A DNA stretch of 64,000 bases from Stieleria neptunia (lineage in GTDB: Bacteria > Planctomycetota > Planctomycetia > Pirellulales > Pirellulaceae). Positions 17,412 through 28,704 of the stretch are shown here, piece by piece. Position numbers and translations under genes: made by a program. The notes beneath the pieces were generated by a model. The model did no database searches, had not been told where the DNA came from, and saw only the letters and a list, made by a program, of their open reading frames with translations. The stretch is from assembly GCF_007754155.1 (NCBI RefSeq), contig NZ_CP037423.1, forward strand, positions 3,720,001 to 3,784,000. The letters run 5' to 3'. The first letter of the stretch is position 1, and every line of letters begins with the position of its first letter.

Positions 17412-19604
17412 ATGGCCAAGAGCTCTTCAGTTTGGGGAATCGAAATCGGACAATCAGCGCTCAAGGCGTTGCGTTGTTCGCTGGTCGATGACGAAGTTGT
17501 CGCCACCGCGTTCGACTACATCGAATACCCCAAAATCTTAAGTCAGCCCGAAGCGGACCCAGAAGAGTTGATCGCCGACGCGATCAACCAGTTGCTCGAA
17601 CGCAACGAGGGGATGACCGACAAGATCTGCATCAGCGTCCCCGGCCAGAGCGGTCTGTCGAAATTTTTCAAACCGCCGCCGGTCGAAGTCAAAAAGATCG
17701 CGGATCTGGTCCGTTACGAAGCCCGCCAACAGATCCCCTTTGAGCTGTCCGACGTGGTCTGGGATTACCAGATGATGCCCGGCAGCATGGTCGAAGACGG
17801 CTACGCACTGGACAGCGAAGTCGGGTTGTTTGCGATGAAACGCGAACAGGCCAATCGCCAACTGGCCCCGTTCGACGTCGCCAACATGGAAGTCGATGTC
17901 GTCCAATTGGCTCCGATCGCGCTGTACAACATGGTCGCTTATGACCGGATGGGTGACCGGCTGGACGGCGAGATCTTCAATTCGGACGAGCCGCCGACCT
18001 CCAGCGTGATCCTGTCGATCGGAACCGACAGCTCGGACTTGATCGTCACCAACGGGTTTCGAATTTGGCAACGCAGCATGCCGATCGGCGGGAACCACTT
18101 CACCCGCCAGTTGACCAAAGACTTGAAGATGACGTTCGCCAAGGCCGAACACATCAAACGCAACGCGCGTGAAGCGGTCGACCCGAAGCTGATCTTCCAA
18201 ACCATGCGGCCGGTGTTCAACGACCTGGTCACCGAAGTCCAGCGTTCGATCGGGTTCTTCCGCAGCATCGATCGCAAAGCCGACATCACCGAGCTGTTGA
18301 TCACCGGGAACACGGTCAAGATGCCGGGCCTGGCCGCCTACCTGGGCAAAAACCTCGGCTTCGAAGTCCACACCCTGGACCGATTCAATCGCTTGGGTGG
18401 CGACGACGTGCTGGCGATTCCCACGTTCCGCGACAACGCGACGACGTTTGCGGTCTGTTACGGATTGTGTCTGCAAGGCTTGGGCATCTCGCAAATCCAC
18501 GCCAGCCTGGTCCCGCAGGAAATCATCACGCAGCGGATGATTCGTGCCAAAAAACCCTGGACCGTCGCCGGCTTGGCCGTGCTGATGTTCGGCATGTCGG
18601 CCAATTTCTATTTTACCCAGCACAGTTGGAAAGAAAGCCACGAAGACATTTGGAAGAAAGCCAATTCCGAAGTGACCAACATGGTGAGCCATGCCCAGCA
18701 GCACCGTGATACCGATAGCGAACTGGAGAAAAAACTCACGTACCTGAATGCCGTCGGCGAAGAGATCACCGGCGATGCGGAGAACCGTGTCTTGTGGATG
18801 GAGCTGATCCGCGGCGTCAATCAGATCATCCCACGCGGGGTCTACGAAGGCGTCGAACCCGGCCAGATGCCCAGCCCCAAGCAGGTGCCCTACGAAGATC
18901 GGATCGATTTCCAGATCACGTCGTTTGAAACCAAGTACTACGAAGACATCGCCGAGTGGTACGAAAAGCGAAGGAAGCGATACACCGACGAGAAGGCTGA
19001 CTGGGAAAAACTGATGAACATTCCCAAGGAGCCGGGCGCCGTGGCCACCGAGCCGGAAGCACCGACGGGACCGTACTGGGTCGTCGAGCTGCAAGGGTAT
19101 CACTATTTCAATAATCCCGATCGCGTCGGGTTGCACGGCAACAACCACACCCGCAAGTACCTGACGACGGCGTTCTTGGATCCCAGTCGATTGCCGCCCG
19201 ACGTCGCCAACCGCGTTATCCGCTTGCCCGATCCCAACGATCCGTCGGCGGAGCCGATCGAGTACACCCCCGCCGAACTCGGTATCAGCTATCCGTTGAT
19301 GCTGGATGTCGAAGACGCGATCGAAACGTCGATCCCGAACCCGGATTATGAACCCCCGGTGCTGGGGACGGCCGTCGTCGCGGCGGACGTCGATCCCGAT
19401 GCCGAACCGGAATCCTTCAAGGCCCGGCGGATGGATTTTGTGTTCCAATTCCTCTGGACCCCCACGACCCACTCCCAACGCATGGAAGCCAAAGAAGCCG
19501 CACGCTTGAAAGCCGAGGAAGAAGCCGCACTTCGGGGCGATGAGCCGCCCGCCGAGGAAACCGGCGACGAAAGCCTGGACGGTTCCGTCGCCGCCAGTCC
19601 CTGA
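17412..19604 (+). CDS. pilM: Type IV pilus assembly protein PilM, fused to a membrane-anchored C-terminal part
   Basis: Residues 1-370 match the actin-like PilM ATPase: VWGIEIGQSALKALR, the VPGQSGLSKFFKPPPVE segment, an IPFELSDVVWDYQ segment, SVILSIGTDSSDLIV, and TELLITGNTVKMPGLAAYL. PilM is normally about 350 residues and cytoplasmic. Here the protein continues to 730 residues with one TM helix (about 383-403, TVAGLAVLMFGMSANFYF) and a 320-residue charged, presumably periplasmic tail ending in a Glu/Ala-rich coil. This layout resembles PilM fused to a PilN-like bitopic protein; the PilN part is inferred from topology only. It is followed by two bitopic proteins (gaps 69 and 96 bp), a plausible alignment subcomplex. 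No pilin, PilQ or motor ATPase gene lies nearby. Confidence 0.85.
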   Translation: MAKSSSVWGIEIGQSALKALRCSLVDDEVVATAFDYIEYPKILSQPEADPEELIADAINQLLERNEGMTDKICISVPGQSGLSKFFKPPPVEVKKIADLVRYEARQQIPFELSDVVWDYQMMPGSMVEDGYALDSEVGLFAMKREQANRQLAPFDVANMEVDVVQLAPIALYNMVAYDRMGDRLDGEIFNSDEPPTSSVILSIGTDSSDLIVTNGFRIWQRSMPIGGNHFTRQLTKDLKMTFAKAEHIKRNAREAVDPKLIFQTMRPVFNDLVTEVQRSIGFFRSIDRKADITELLITGNTVKMPGLAAYLGKNLGFEVHTLDRFNRLGGDDVLAIPTFRDNATTFAVCYGLCLQGLGISQIHASLVPQEIITQRMIRAKKPWTVAGLAVLMFGMSANFYFTQHSWKESHEDIWKKANSEVTNMVSHAQQHRDTDSELEKKLTYLNAVGEEITGDAENRVLWMELIRGVNQIIPRGVYEGVEPGQMPSPKQVPYEDRIDFQITSFETKYYEDIAEWYEKRRKRYTDEKADWEKLMNIPKEPGAVATEPEAPTGPYWVVELQGYHYFNNPDRVGLHGNNHTRKYLTTAFLDPSRLPPDVANRVIRLPDPNDPSAEPIEYTPAELGISYPLMLDVEDAIETSIPNPDYEPPVLGTAVVAADVDPDAEPESFKARRMDFVFQFLWTPTTHSQRMEAKEAARLKAEEEAALRGDEPPAEETGDESLDGSVAASP

Positions 19605-19673
19605 TCCCCGCGTCCAATCACGCTTCCGTTCGTTCATTCACATCATTCACTTTTCGCAACCCACGCAATCATC

Positions 19674-21482
19674 ATGGACCAAGTCAAAGAGTACCTGGCC
19701 GTCGCTATCAAGCATGGATTCTGGATCGGCAGCTCGATCGTCCTGATCGGGGCCCTGGCCGTTTGGTATCTGTCGACGAGTGATCTGAACGAAAAGACGG
19801 AATCGCAGATCCGCAAGATCGAAGGCGACGTCCAAAAGGTGACGCAGTATCGCAGCGAGCTGTCGACCCAGCCGAACGATCTGTCCCATCAGTGGATGAA
19901 CGAAAAAATCGACATCCGCAAAGAAGAAGTCTTGCAGGCCTGGCAGAACGTGTTTGACGCCCAACGGCACATTTTGACTTGGCCCGACAAGTTGAAAGAC
20001 GACTTTTTGATCGAATTCAAGTACGTCAAAGACCCCGAAACCGGAATCGTTGATCGCAATACACTCAAGTTGCCGTTCGAAAAATACGAACTCTTCCCGC
20101 CTTCGTCTGACCCCGACCAGGTCAACCCCGAATTGCTGCGACGCTACGAGCAGTACATCGGCGAAACGCTGCCGAGTTACGCTGAAATTGCCGGTGCCGA
20201 ATGGACCGCCGATTTTTCCAAACGGGGCGCCGGGATGGGGGCCAGCTATGGGATGGACGAGATGATGATGGGGACGGGAAGGACGCGGCAAGCCAAAATC
20301 AATATCACCGGAGCCGTCGAGGAACCGGTTGTGATTTGGAGCACGTCCAGCCAGGAGACCGTGCTCAAGGACCTGTTTCCTTGGCGCGGGGTCAAGGACT
20401 ATCCGTCGGAACTGGATGTCTACTACTCGCAAGAAAACCTCTGGATCTTGAAGCAGTTGCTGCAAATCGTTGCCGCCGTCAACGGCGGAGCCCAGCAATC
20501 GTTCGAAGCCGAAATTCGAGAAATCAAAAATCTCTCGATCGGAAAGTCGGTCACCTTCAACCAGGGCAGCATCTCCGATCCGGGTTCACGGGCCACCGCC
20601 GGATTCGGCGGCGGGATGGGGATGGATGACATGGAAGGCTACGGAGACATGGATATGTATGAAATGGATAGCATGATGTCGGGTGGTACCGGCGGCATCG
20701 AAAGCGAAGGCGCGGACCCCGGCGACAGCCGCTATGTCAACACCGCCAACGAACCCATCGACGCGGCGTCGTTGCGGAGTGCCTTCAGCAGCAACGACCC
20801 GGGACAAGTCGCGATCGCGGTGGCCAAACGCGTTCCCGTCATGATGCACTTGCAAATGAACCAACAAAGCATCGCCAGGCTGCTGGCCGCCTGCGGAAGT
20901 GCACCGCTGATGGTCGATGTCCGCCAGGTCCGCGTCATGCCCAAGGGAGGATCCACCAGCGGCGGTGGCGGAGGAGGCGGGTACGGTGACATGATGGGCA
21001 TGGGCATGGAAGACGAAATGATGGGCGGCATGGGGATGGGTGACATGAGCATGGGCGGGATGGGAGGCATGGGCGGCGGAGCATCCGTCGGAGCCCCCGA
21101 GGATTACCCGATGGACATGGAAGTGGAAATCTATGGCCTGATCTATTTCTACAATCCGCCCAGCGAGGAGTCGCTCGGAATCGAAAAGGTCAAGGACGAT
21201 GTCTCGATCGACGAATCCGCCGAAGTGATTGACGCGCTGCCAGGGCCGACCGACACCGAGCCGACAACCACGGCCGAACCACCGACCGCCACGCCACCGG
21301 CGACCGAGCCGCCGGCTACCACACCGCCGGCCGCAGTGCCACCCGCGGACACGCCGCCGGCTGCCACACCGCCGGCTGACACGCCGCCGGCTGACACACC
21401 ACCGGCTGCCACGCCACCGGCTGCCACGCCGCCAGCCGCAACACCGCCGACCGCGATGGCGATTCCCGTCGCGATTCCCTAA
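19674..21482 (+). CDS. Bitopic protein with Gly/Met-rich tracts and Pro-rich tail (PilO-like position)
   Basis: The 602-residue product has one N-terminal TM helix (about residues 15-36) followed by a short coiled coil (DLNEKTESQIRKIEGDVQKV) and a beta/alpha region. That is the general layout of PilN/PilO proteins, but I see no family-specific motif. Three low-complexity tracts interrupt it: a short one near residue 185 (GMDEMMMGTG), one at about 316-345 (GGGMGMDDMEGYGDMDMYEM) and one at about 420-465 (MGGMGMGDMSMGGMGGMGGG). The last 80 residues are a tandem array of five-residue units such as TPPAA and TPPAD, which could span peptidoglycan. It lies between pilM and a second protein of the same style, so a pilus-type envelope complex is likely, but this is inference. 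Confidence 0.7.
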   Translation: MDQVKEYLAVAIKHGFWIGSSIVLIGALAVWYLSTSDLNEKTESQIRKIEGDVQKVTQYRSELSTQPNDLSHQWMNEKIDIRKEEVLQAWQNVFDAQRHILTWPDKLKDDFLIEFKYVKDPETGIVDRNTLKLPFEKYELFPPSSDPDQVNPELLRRYEQYIGETLPSYAEIAGAEWTADFSKRGAGMGASYGMDEMMMGTGRTRQAKINITGAVEEPVVIWSTSSQETVLKDLFPWRGVKDYPSELDVYYSQENLWILKQLLQIVAAVNGGAQQSFEAEIREIKNLSIGKSVTFNQGSISDPGSRATAGFGGGMGMDDMEGYGDMDMYEMDSMMSGGTGGIESEGADPGDSRYVNTANEPIDAASLRSAFSSNDPGQVAIAVAKRVPVMMHLQMNQQSIARLLAACGSAPLMVDVRQVRVMPKGGSTSGGGGGGGYGDMMGMGMEDEMMGGMGMGDMSMGGMGGMGGGASVGAPEDYPMDMEVEIYGLIYFYNPPSEESLGIEKVKDDVSIDESAEVIDALPGPTDTEPTTTAEPPTATPPATEPPATTPPAAVPPADTPPAATPPADTPPADTPPAATPPAATPPAATPPTAMAIPVAIP

Positions 21483-21578
21483 CCGTTTCCGATTTTTCCC
21501 TCGGCCCGCGAAACGATCGCGGGCCCGACCTCCGACCATTACCCGATGAACCAAAGTACCTGCTGACAGGGGAACATC

Positions 21579-23696
21579 ATGGACGCCGATAAACTAAAAG
21601 ACTTTGCCGTCTACAATTTTGAAAAGCTGATCGTTGCGATCGTGGTGCTGCTGTCCGCCTTCTTAGTCTACAGCGGACTGGACAAGCGGATTATCACGGA
21701 GGAACAAGACCCGGATCGCTTGGCCCAGAATGCGACCGAAGTCAAACGACAGGTCGATGATGACCACACCGATGCGATCGTCAACGACCCGGAGAATCCT
21801 CGCGAGCCAAAATTCGACATCGCGATGGAGCAAAAGAAGTTTCTTCAACCGATCAAATCCAGTCTCTATCAACCCGATCCGTGGGATTTGTCCAAGGCAA
21901 GCAAGGACAAGGTGCGTCGCAAGGACCCGATGATTGCCAAACCCGCCGCGGTTCGAACGACCGGCGTGATCGCGTCGCTGGCCTATCGGTCCCAAGACGG
22001 CACCTATGCGTTGGCCGATCTGGAGCCCGCGGACGAATTGGAAGTGGTCGAAGCGAAACCCAAACGCAGTTCCCGGCGCAATCGTCGTCAAAACCAAATG
22101 GACATGATGATGGGGGGCGGGGAAGGCGACATGGACATGATGGGCATGGACATGGAGATGATGGGCATGGACATGATGGGCATGGACATGGAATCGTCAG
22201 GAGCCGGTACATCGGGACCGATCCGAAAACTCGCCGCCGAGAAGAACCTCGGCACAACGGCGAAGAACACTCAAAATCTTAAAACGGGTGCGGATCAACC
22301 CCCGGTCCCCGGCATCGGACTGTTCATCGCCGGGACGGCGGTGATTCCCCACAAACAGTTGATCGATGCGTACCAAGAAGCCCTCTCCTACGCGGTGGGT
22401 TACGATCCCATCAAACGCGACCTGCCGCGCTACGTCGCCTATCAAGTTCAACGGGCCGACGTCACGAACAAGTCCGTCGATCAATTGACCGATGCGGACT
22501 GGATCCTGCGAGACAGCAACGAGACAACGATCGGAAATGCCGCCTTGTACTGGTCCGGGTTCGCGCCCGAATTGGTCCCCGAGGACTACAGAATTCCCGG
22601 GGTCACGATGTGGATTCCCCCGGTGTTGCTGGATCCCTACGCCAGTTTTGCCAACCACCCATTGATTCCATTGAAAACCAAACGTGCTCTGCTGGCCGAG
22701 CAGATGGAAAAAGAAGCGGAGGCAGCAAAAGCAAGCGCCGGACCCGTTGATATGGAACAGTTTGAAATCGATATCGCCGGCGGCCAGACGCGAACCTTTG
22801 GTGGCGGCATGGACGAGGGCTACGATATGGAGATGGGCATGGATATGGACATGGGCATGGACGAGGGCTACGACATGGACATGGGCATGGGTAGCGCCAG
22901 GTCGGCCAATGAAGGCAAGCCCGCCGAAGAGAATCCCGTCGACTACAAACTGCTTCGTTTCTATGACTTTGCCTACATCCAAGGCAAAACCTACAAGGTG
23001 GGCGGAAAGGTCGTGGGGATGGACCCGAGGGCTCCGCGGATGAACCGCCAGTACGTTTATCGGGTGCGTTTCGCAGTCAACGACCCGAACTTTCCCAAGT
23101 CGCCGGAGCTGCAACCGAAGAGTCGCAATCTGGATCCGGAAGCCTACAAGCGGTACGTGACGCTGGCGGCCGAAGCCGAACAGACTCAACAACGAAACTA
23201 CAAACGCTGGAGCGATTGGAGCGATCCGAGCGCCCCGACGTCGCTGCCGCCCGTCGATCGGGTCGCCTTTGGCAGTGTGAAACCCTACAAGCCGCGTGTC
23301 GTGTCCGCCGGCAATCGAAGGATCGAAATCGAATCCGATCCGCCCAAGGCGGAAGTCGTCGCGTCGAGCTTTGATCCGCGTCTGGGCGTCTTTGTGCCGG
23401 CACGGATGGAGGCGACCGAAGGCACCGTGCTAAGCACCGAAGTCGAATCGGCCGAAGTCGTCGATCCGATCACCCTGGAAGTCAAGAAGACCGACGAACC
23501 GAAGATCGTCAAATCGTCCGCAACCGTGATCGACGTCGAAGGCGGTGCACCGCTGGAAATCGTTGATGACGAAACCATCGTCGAACCCGGGATCTTCTTG
23601 ATGGTCGACAGTAATGGAAAGCTGCGGGTCCGTGATGCGACCGAAGAGCAGCGGGTCTATCGGATCCAGTCCTTTGCCGAAGAACGTGGTCTGTAA
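21579..23696 (+). CDS. Bitopic protein with Met/Asp/Gly-rich tracts, second in pilM cluster
   Basis: The 705-residue product has one TM helix near the N-terminus (about residues 13-31, LIVAIVVLLSAFLVYSGL) and a large soluble part. Two low-complexity tracts are striking: about residues 169-207 (DMMGMDMEMMGMDMMGMDME) and about 407-445 (MDEGYDMEMGMDMDMGMDEG). The C-terminal 250 residues include a beta-rich section (KPYKPRVVSAGNRRIEIESD) and an acidic end. No family recognised. The position 96 bp after the Gly/Met-rich protein and the shared topology suggest that the two arose for the same complex. AGGGGAAC precedes the ATG (AGGGG at 21569-21573), and hemB begins 21 bp downstream. Confidence 0.7.
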   Translation: MDADKLKDFAVYNFEKLIVAIVVLLSAFLVYSGLDKRIITEEQDPDRLAQNATEVKRQVDDDHTDAIVNDPENPREPKFDIAMEQKKFLQPIKSSLYQPDPWDLSKASKDKVRRKDPMIAKPAAVRTTGVIASLAYRSQDGTYALADLEPADELEVVEAKPKRSSRRNRRQNQMDMMMGGGEGDMDMMGMDMEMMGMDMMGMDMESSGAGTSGPIRKLAAEKNLGTTAKNTQNLKTGADQPPVPGIGLFIAGTAVIPHKQLIDAYQEALSYAVGYDPIKRDLPRYVAYQVQRADVTNKSVDQLTDADWILRDSNETTIGNAALYWSGFAPELVPEDYRIPGVTMWIPPVLLDPYASFANHPLIPLKTKRALLAEQMEKEAEAAKASAGPVDMEQFEIDIAGGQTRTFGGGMDEGYDMEMGMDMDMGMDEGYDMDMGMGSARSANEGKPAEENPVDYKLLRFYDFAYIQGKTYKVGGKVVGMDPRAPRMNRQYVYRVRFAVNDPNFPKSPELQPKSRNLDPEAYKRYVTLAAEAEQTQQRNYKRWSDWSDPSAPTSLPPVDRVAFGSVKPYKPRVVSAGNRRIEIESDPPKAEVVASSFDPRLGVFVPARMEATEGTVLSTEVESAEVVDPITLEVKKTDEPKIVKSSATVIDVEGGAPLEIVDDETIVEPGIFLMVDSNGKLRVRDATEEQRVYRIQSFAEERGL

Positions 23697-24828
<1,132 letters not shown>

Positions 24829-24838
24829 AAACCGCTTC

Positions 24839-25339
24839 TCACTCCGCTAATTTCTCGATCGTCTCGGTCCCCAATCGGACGATTCGCCAGTCCGGCAGCA
24901 CGTCTCCGCCGATCGCCTGATAGACATCGATCGCGTTTTGGTTCCAATTCAAGACGGCCCATTCCATCCGTCCACAATTTCGTTCGATGGCAATTTCGGC
25001 CAGCCTTCGCAGCAACGACTTGCCGATTCCCATCTTGCGAAATTCCGGACGGACGTAGATGTCTTCTAGATAGATGCCGGGCTTGCAGAGAAACGTCGAG
25101 AAATTTTCGAAGTAAATCGCGTACCCGACCAGTGGGCCGTGCGATTCGTCTTGGCGATCCGTTTGGGCCACCAAGGCTTCGGCACAACGGCGGACGAACA
25201 GCGCATCGTGCATGTCGTCTTCACTGGCGGTCAATTGATGTTCCAGCTTTTCAAAGATCGCCAGTTCACGGAGCATCTTAAAAATTTCTGGAACGTCGTT
25301 CGGACGCGCCGCGCGGATTTCACAGCTGGGTTCAGACAT
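24839..25339 (-). CDS. GNAT-family N-acetyltransferase (spermidine/diamine acetyltransferase-like)
   Basis: The 166-residue product shows a GNAT fold: IRAARPNDVPEIFKMLRELA at the N-terminus, GYAIYFENFSTFLCKPGIYL, then motif A IYVRPEFRKMGIGKSLLRRL binding acetyl-CoA (R/Q-x-x-G-x-G/A pattern RKMGIG), and AVLNWNQNAIDVYQAIGG. This combination is closest to the SAT1/thialysine acetyltransferase group, so a polyamine or small amine substrate is plausible but not proven. It is monocistronic, convergent with hemB and divergent from the kinase gene 183 bp away. Confidence 0.88.
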   Translation of the reverse strand: MSEPSCEIRAARPNDVPEIFKMLRELAIFEKLEHQLTASEDDMHDALFVRRCAEALVAQTDRQDESHGPLVGYAIYFENFSTFLCKPGIYLEDIYVRPEFRKMGIGKSLLRRLAEIAIERNCGRMEWAVLNWNQNAIDVYQAIGGDVLPDWRIVRLGTETIEKLAE

Positions 25340-25522
25340 TGCGGCTCACAAGAAGATCGTCAAATCAGTCGGCGGTGGGGGATTACCAGAAACGTCGCTC
25401 GATACGTTTTTGGGCGTCCTACGTTTACGTAAAGCATCCCGATGATGCAGTCGCAGTCAACCGTGAAGCCCCCCCAAACCGATTGATCGATACGTTCGGA
25501 TCGATCGACAGCCCAAGCGAAT

Positions 25523-28500
25523 ATGGAAACGATCAACGGCCGCTTCTTGCCAGACGATTCAGACCGGCCCTCGTCTCCGCCCGCCGCCCCGCCATCGGCG
25601 GATTCGCTCTCGGACCAGCCTGCCGAACCGCCCAACAGTGGCGATCCAGATCGGACGGCTAACCAGACGCCAAACGGCGGCGCCGCTGCGGCGGATCCGT
25701 TGGCGACCGTCTGGGGAATTGGCACGCCGCCCGAACCGAAGCGACCACCGGGCGAGAGTCGCGGAAACGCTGGCACCCCACACCGCCAGCGGGAAACCGG
25801 CCTGTCAGACGCCGAATGCACACTCGGTTCGGCTTCCGCCGGTCGTCACGAATCGGCGGATTCGGGTGAAGACGAAGAACGTCCTCGTGACTGCGAGCGC
25901 TATGTCGAACTCGGTGAACTCGGACGCGGCGGCTGGGGGGTGGTTCAGCGTGCCCTCGATCGGCAACTGCAGCGTGAAGTCGCCGTCAAACGCATCAGCA
26001 ATCCGGGCAAAATCCAGCCCAGCGAACGGGAGCAGTTTCTGCACGAGGCGCGGATCACCAGCGGGCTTCAGCATCCTGGCGTGGTGCCCGTTCACGAGTT
26101 GGTCGCCGACGAAACGGGTGACACCTACTACGTGATGAAACTGCTCGAAGGCGACACGTTGCGTCATCACATCCGCATGGCACACGCCAAGCGTCCCGCG
26201 GGCAAGTGGGCCCGGCACGACTTGCTCGAAGCGATCACTCCGCTGTTGCTTCGATTCATCGACGTTTGCAATGCGGTCGCCTATGCCCATCGACGCGGCA
26301 TCATTCACCGCGATCTGAAACCCACCAACGTGATGGCCGGGGCGTTTGGCGAAACGATCGTCGTGGACTGGGGGCTGGCGCGATACATCGATGACGCCGA
26401 CGGGGAGACGACGGTCCAAGGCCCGGTAAAACAAAACGACGACTCGGGCAGCTATCGCTCGTCGGCGCCGATGGAGTCCGAAGGCAGCGTGGTGGGAACG
26501 CCGACGTACATGGCGCCCGAACAGGCTCGGGGCGAGTTGGCCTCCATGGGCAGCCACAGCGACATCTACTCGCTCGGCGTGATCCTCTACGAAATCATCG
26601 CCGGCACTCATCCGCACAAGGGGCTGGACATTCGATCAGTGCTTCGCCGAGCCCGTGACGGCGAATTCACTCCGCTGCGAGAGCTGCAGCCCTGCGTCCC
26701 GAAACCATTGGAAGAGATCGTCCACACCGCGATGGATCCCACGGCGGAGCGACGCTACGGCGACGTCGAAACCTTGGCCGATGATGTGCAACGTTTCATG
26801 ACGGGGTTGCGCGTGTCGGTCCATGACGAAACGCTGATCGAACGCTGTTCCCGCTGGTGCGGTCGCCATCGCGCACTCGCATCCACGATCGGTTTAGCGA
26901 TCGTAGTGTTGATGATCGTCTCGGTGATCAGCGCGCTGGTGATCCGTTCGGCGCACCAGGCTGAACGTCAAGCGAGGATCGAAGCCCGCGAAGCGCACCA
27001 CGAGTCTCTTGAGCGTCTGGTCGATGCACGCGACACCGCGGACACGTGGCTGGTCGATTTGAGCGGTTCCTTGCAATTCCATCCGGCGATGACACCGCTG
27101 CGGAACGAATTGATCGGACAGGCCCTGAACCAATACCAACGTTTGATCGAACAGCCGATCGATCCGATTGCCGATCGGTCCGGTGACCAGCTCGACGCCG
27201 ACGCCTTCAAAACCAACACCCTGGTCTGGCTGGAACGTGTCAAATGCCATTTGCGTTTAGGCGATCTGCATCGGATGCGTGGCCAGGTCGAGCCATCGAA
27301 GAAACAGTTTGCCATCGCGGAGTCCATTCTCGCAGGCTTGGGGCACGCCGTTGATCATATCACTCCGGTCTCGTTGCAGCGGGCGGACGTCGCTTCCGAA
27401 CTTGCCGACACCTGGTTCCTGCACCAGCCCACCCTGCATGAACTCGTTTGTTTGGAAAAGGTCAACACGACGATCGGCAGGGCGATGGCGAATGAAGCGT
27501 CACCCACGTTGGCCGCCGCGATCGGAGCGCGCGAACAGCTTCAACACTGGTTGCCGTGGGAGCCGCCGTCGGGCGCCGACGTTGCTCCGTCTCACTTTGT
27601 CGCCCGTGCGATTTCAGCGCTGGTACGGTTGGAGGTGGTGATTGAACGCACCCAGGTATCGACATCCCCGTCGGCCAGACGCGTGTTTTCCGCGGACCGG
27701 TATCAAAACGCCGTCCGTTGGGCACGCTGGCTGGCTGATCATCGAGGCAACCCCAGCGACTTGAAACTGTACGAGACGATCGCGACCGAGAACGCCCAAC
27801 GTTTCAGCCGGCTCGGCGATTTTTCTGCCTCACACCAGGCGTGGACGCGGTTGATCGACCATCTGAGCGACCGTCTAGCGTCTGCCGGCGAACGATCCGA
27901 TTGGATGCAGTCACTCGCCCACGCAAAACTGCGTCGTGCCGAAGTGGCCGTCCAGTTGGGCCGCAAAGACGAGGCGGCGGAGGACTACGCCAGTTCGATC
28001 GAGGATTTGGAACGCACGTGGTTGTTGGCCGATGCCGACGAGTTCTTTCGTGTGAACCTGGCCACCGCGGAAAACAACCTGGGGCGATTGTGGGTTGATG
28101 GCAACGATCAACAACGTCAACAAGCCAAGCAATTGTTTGCCCGGTCGATCGCCACCTACCAACAACTGCTCAGCGAATCGGCGACGCCGGATATTTTGCG
28201 GCGGTTGGCACTGACCCACACCGCGATGGCCGAAGCGATCGACGCATCGACCGAGGGCGGCGACGGTGATGCCGCCGCGAAACAGCTCGAACATTTGCAA
28301 CACGCCACGCTGGCCTATGAGATCTTGCGCGATCAAGAGCTGTTGAACGATCGAGATCGACTCCATTGGGCGGCAGCGTTGGTCGATCGGCGGCAGATCG
28401 ATCCCGATGCGGTCGATCCGAAAACGATCCGCAAGCTGCTGGCAGAAATCGACCTCGAAGCATTCACCGCAGCCCAACGCGGCAAATACCACTCCCTGTT

Positions 28501-28543
28501 GGACGCTGTGCGTTCATCGGTTCAGAATGGCGGTGTTGAATGA
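25523..28543 (+). CDS. Transmembrane serine/threonine protein kinase (PknB-like)
   Basis: The 1006-residue product has a disordered Pro/Ala/Asp-rich N-terminus (1-125). The kinase domain (about 127-425) has a Gly loop GELGRGGWGVV, catalytic Lys in VAVKRI, HRDLKPTN near residue 262, VVDWGLAR, and GTPTYMAPEQARG. The metal-binding DFG motif is DWG, a variation I also know from planctomycete kinases. The juxtamembrane part leads to one TM helix (about 451-474). The last 530 residues are helical and TPR-like, and lie outside the membrane if the kinase is cytosolic. It phosphorylates unknown substrates. The FHA-GGDEF gene 161 bp downstream offers a phosphothreonine-binding partner, an inference from proximity. 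Confidence 0.92.
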   Translation: METINGRFLPDDSDRPSSPPAAPPSADSLSDQPAEPPNSGDPDRTANQTPNGGAAAADPLATVWGIGTPPEPKRPPGESRGNAGTPHRQRETGLSDAECTLGSASAGRHESADSGEDEERPRDCERYVELGELGRGGWGVVQRALDRQLQREVAVKRISNPGKIQPSEREQFLHEARITSGLQHPGVVPVHELVADETGDTYYVMKLLEGDTLRHHIRMAHAKRPAGKWARHDLLEAITPLLLRFIDVCNAVAYAHRRGIIHRDLKPTNVMAGAFGETIVVDWGLARYIDDADGETTVQGPVKQNDDSGSYRSSAPMESEGSVVGTPTYMAPEQARGELASMGSHSDIYSLGVILYEIIAGTHPHKGLDIRSVLRRARDGEFTPLRELQPCVPKPLEEIVHTAMDPTAERRYGDVETLADDVQRFMTGLRVSVHDETLIERCSRWCGRHRALASTIGLAIVVLMIVSVISALVIRSAHQAERQARIEAREAHHESLERLVDARDTADTWLVDLSGSLQFHPAMTPLRNELIGQALNQYQRLIEQPIDPIADRSGDQLDADAFKTNTLVWLERVKCHLRLGDLHRMRGQVEPSKKQFAIAESILAGLGHAVDHITPVSLQRADVASELADTWFLHQPTLHELVCLEKVNTTIGRAMANEASPTLAAAIGAREQLQHWLPWEPPSGADVAPSHFVARAISALVRLEVVIERTQVSTSPSARRVFSADRYQNAVRWARWLADHRGNPSDLKLYETIATENAQRFSRLGDFSASHQAWTRLIDHLSDRLASAGERSDWMQSLAHAKLRRAEVAVQLGRKDEAAEDYASSIEDLERTWLLADADEFFRVNLATAENNLGRLWVDGNDQQRQQAKQLFARSIATYQQLLSESATPDILRRLALTHTAMAEAIDASTEGGDGDAAAKQLEHLQHATLAYEILRDQELLNDRDRLHWAAALVDRRQIDPDAVDPKTIRKLLAEIDLEAFTAAQRGKYHSLLDAVRSSVQNGGVE

Positions 28544-28704
28544 TACAATCATCACCAGCGCAATGACTGATCTTGAGAACCGTGAATTGGCGGACGAAGC
28601 TTCCGTGCCTGGCAAGATCGGTTGTTGTGGATGCTGGAACGTGACCCATCTTTGTGGGCCCCATTGACACACTTCCATGCGCCTTTCCAACTTGATGAAT
28701 TGAC

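Noticed and set aside
17538..19637. 699-codon minus-strand open frame opposite pilM
   Set aside because: The pilM reading is clearly conserved; the long antisense frame is a product of high GC at third positions.
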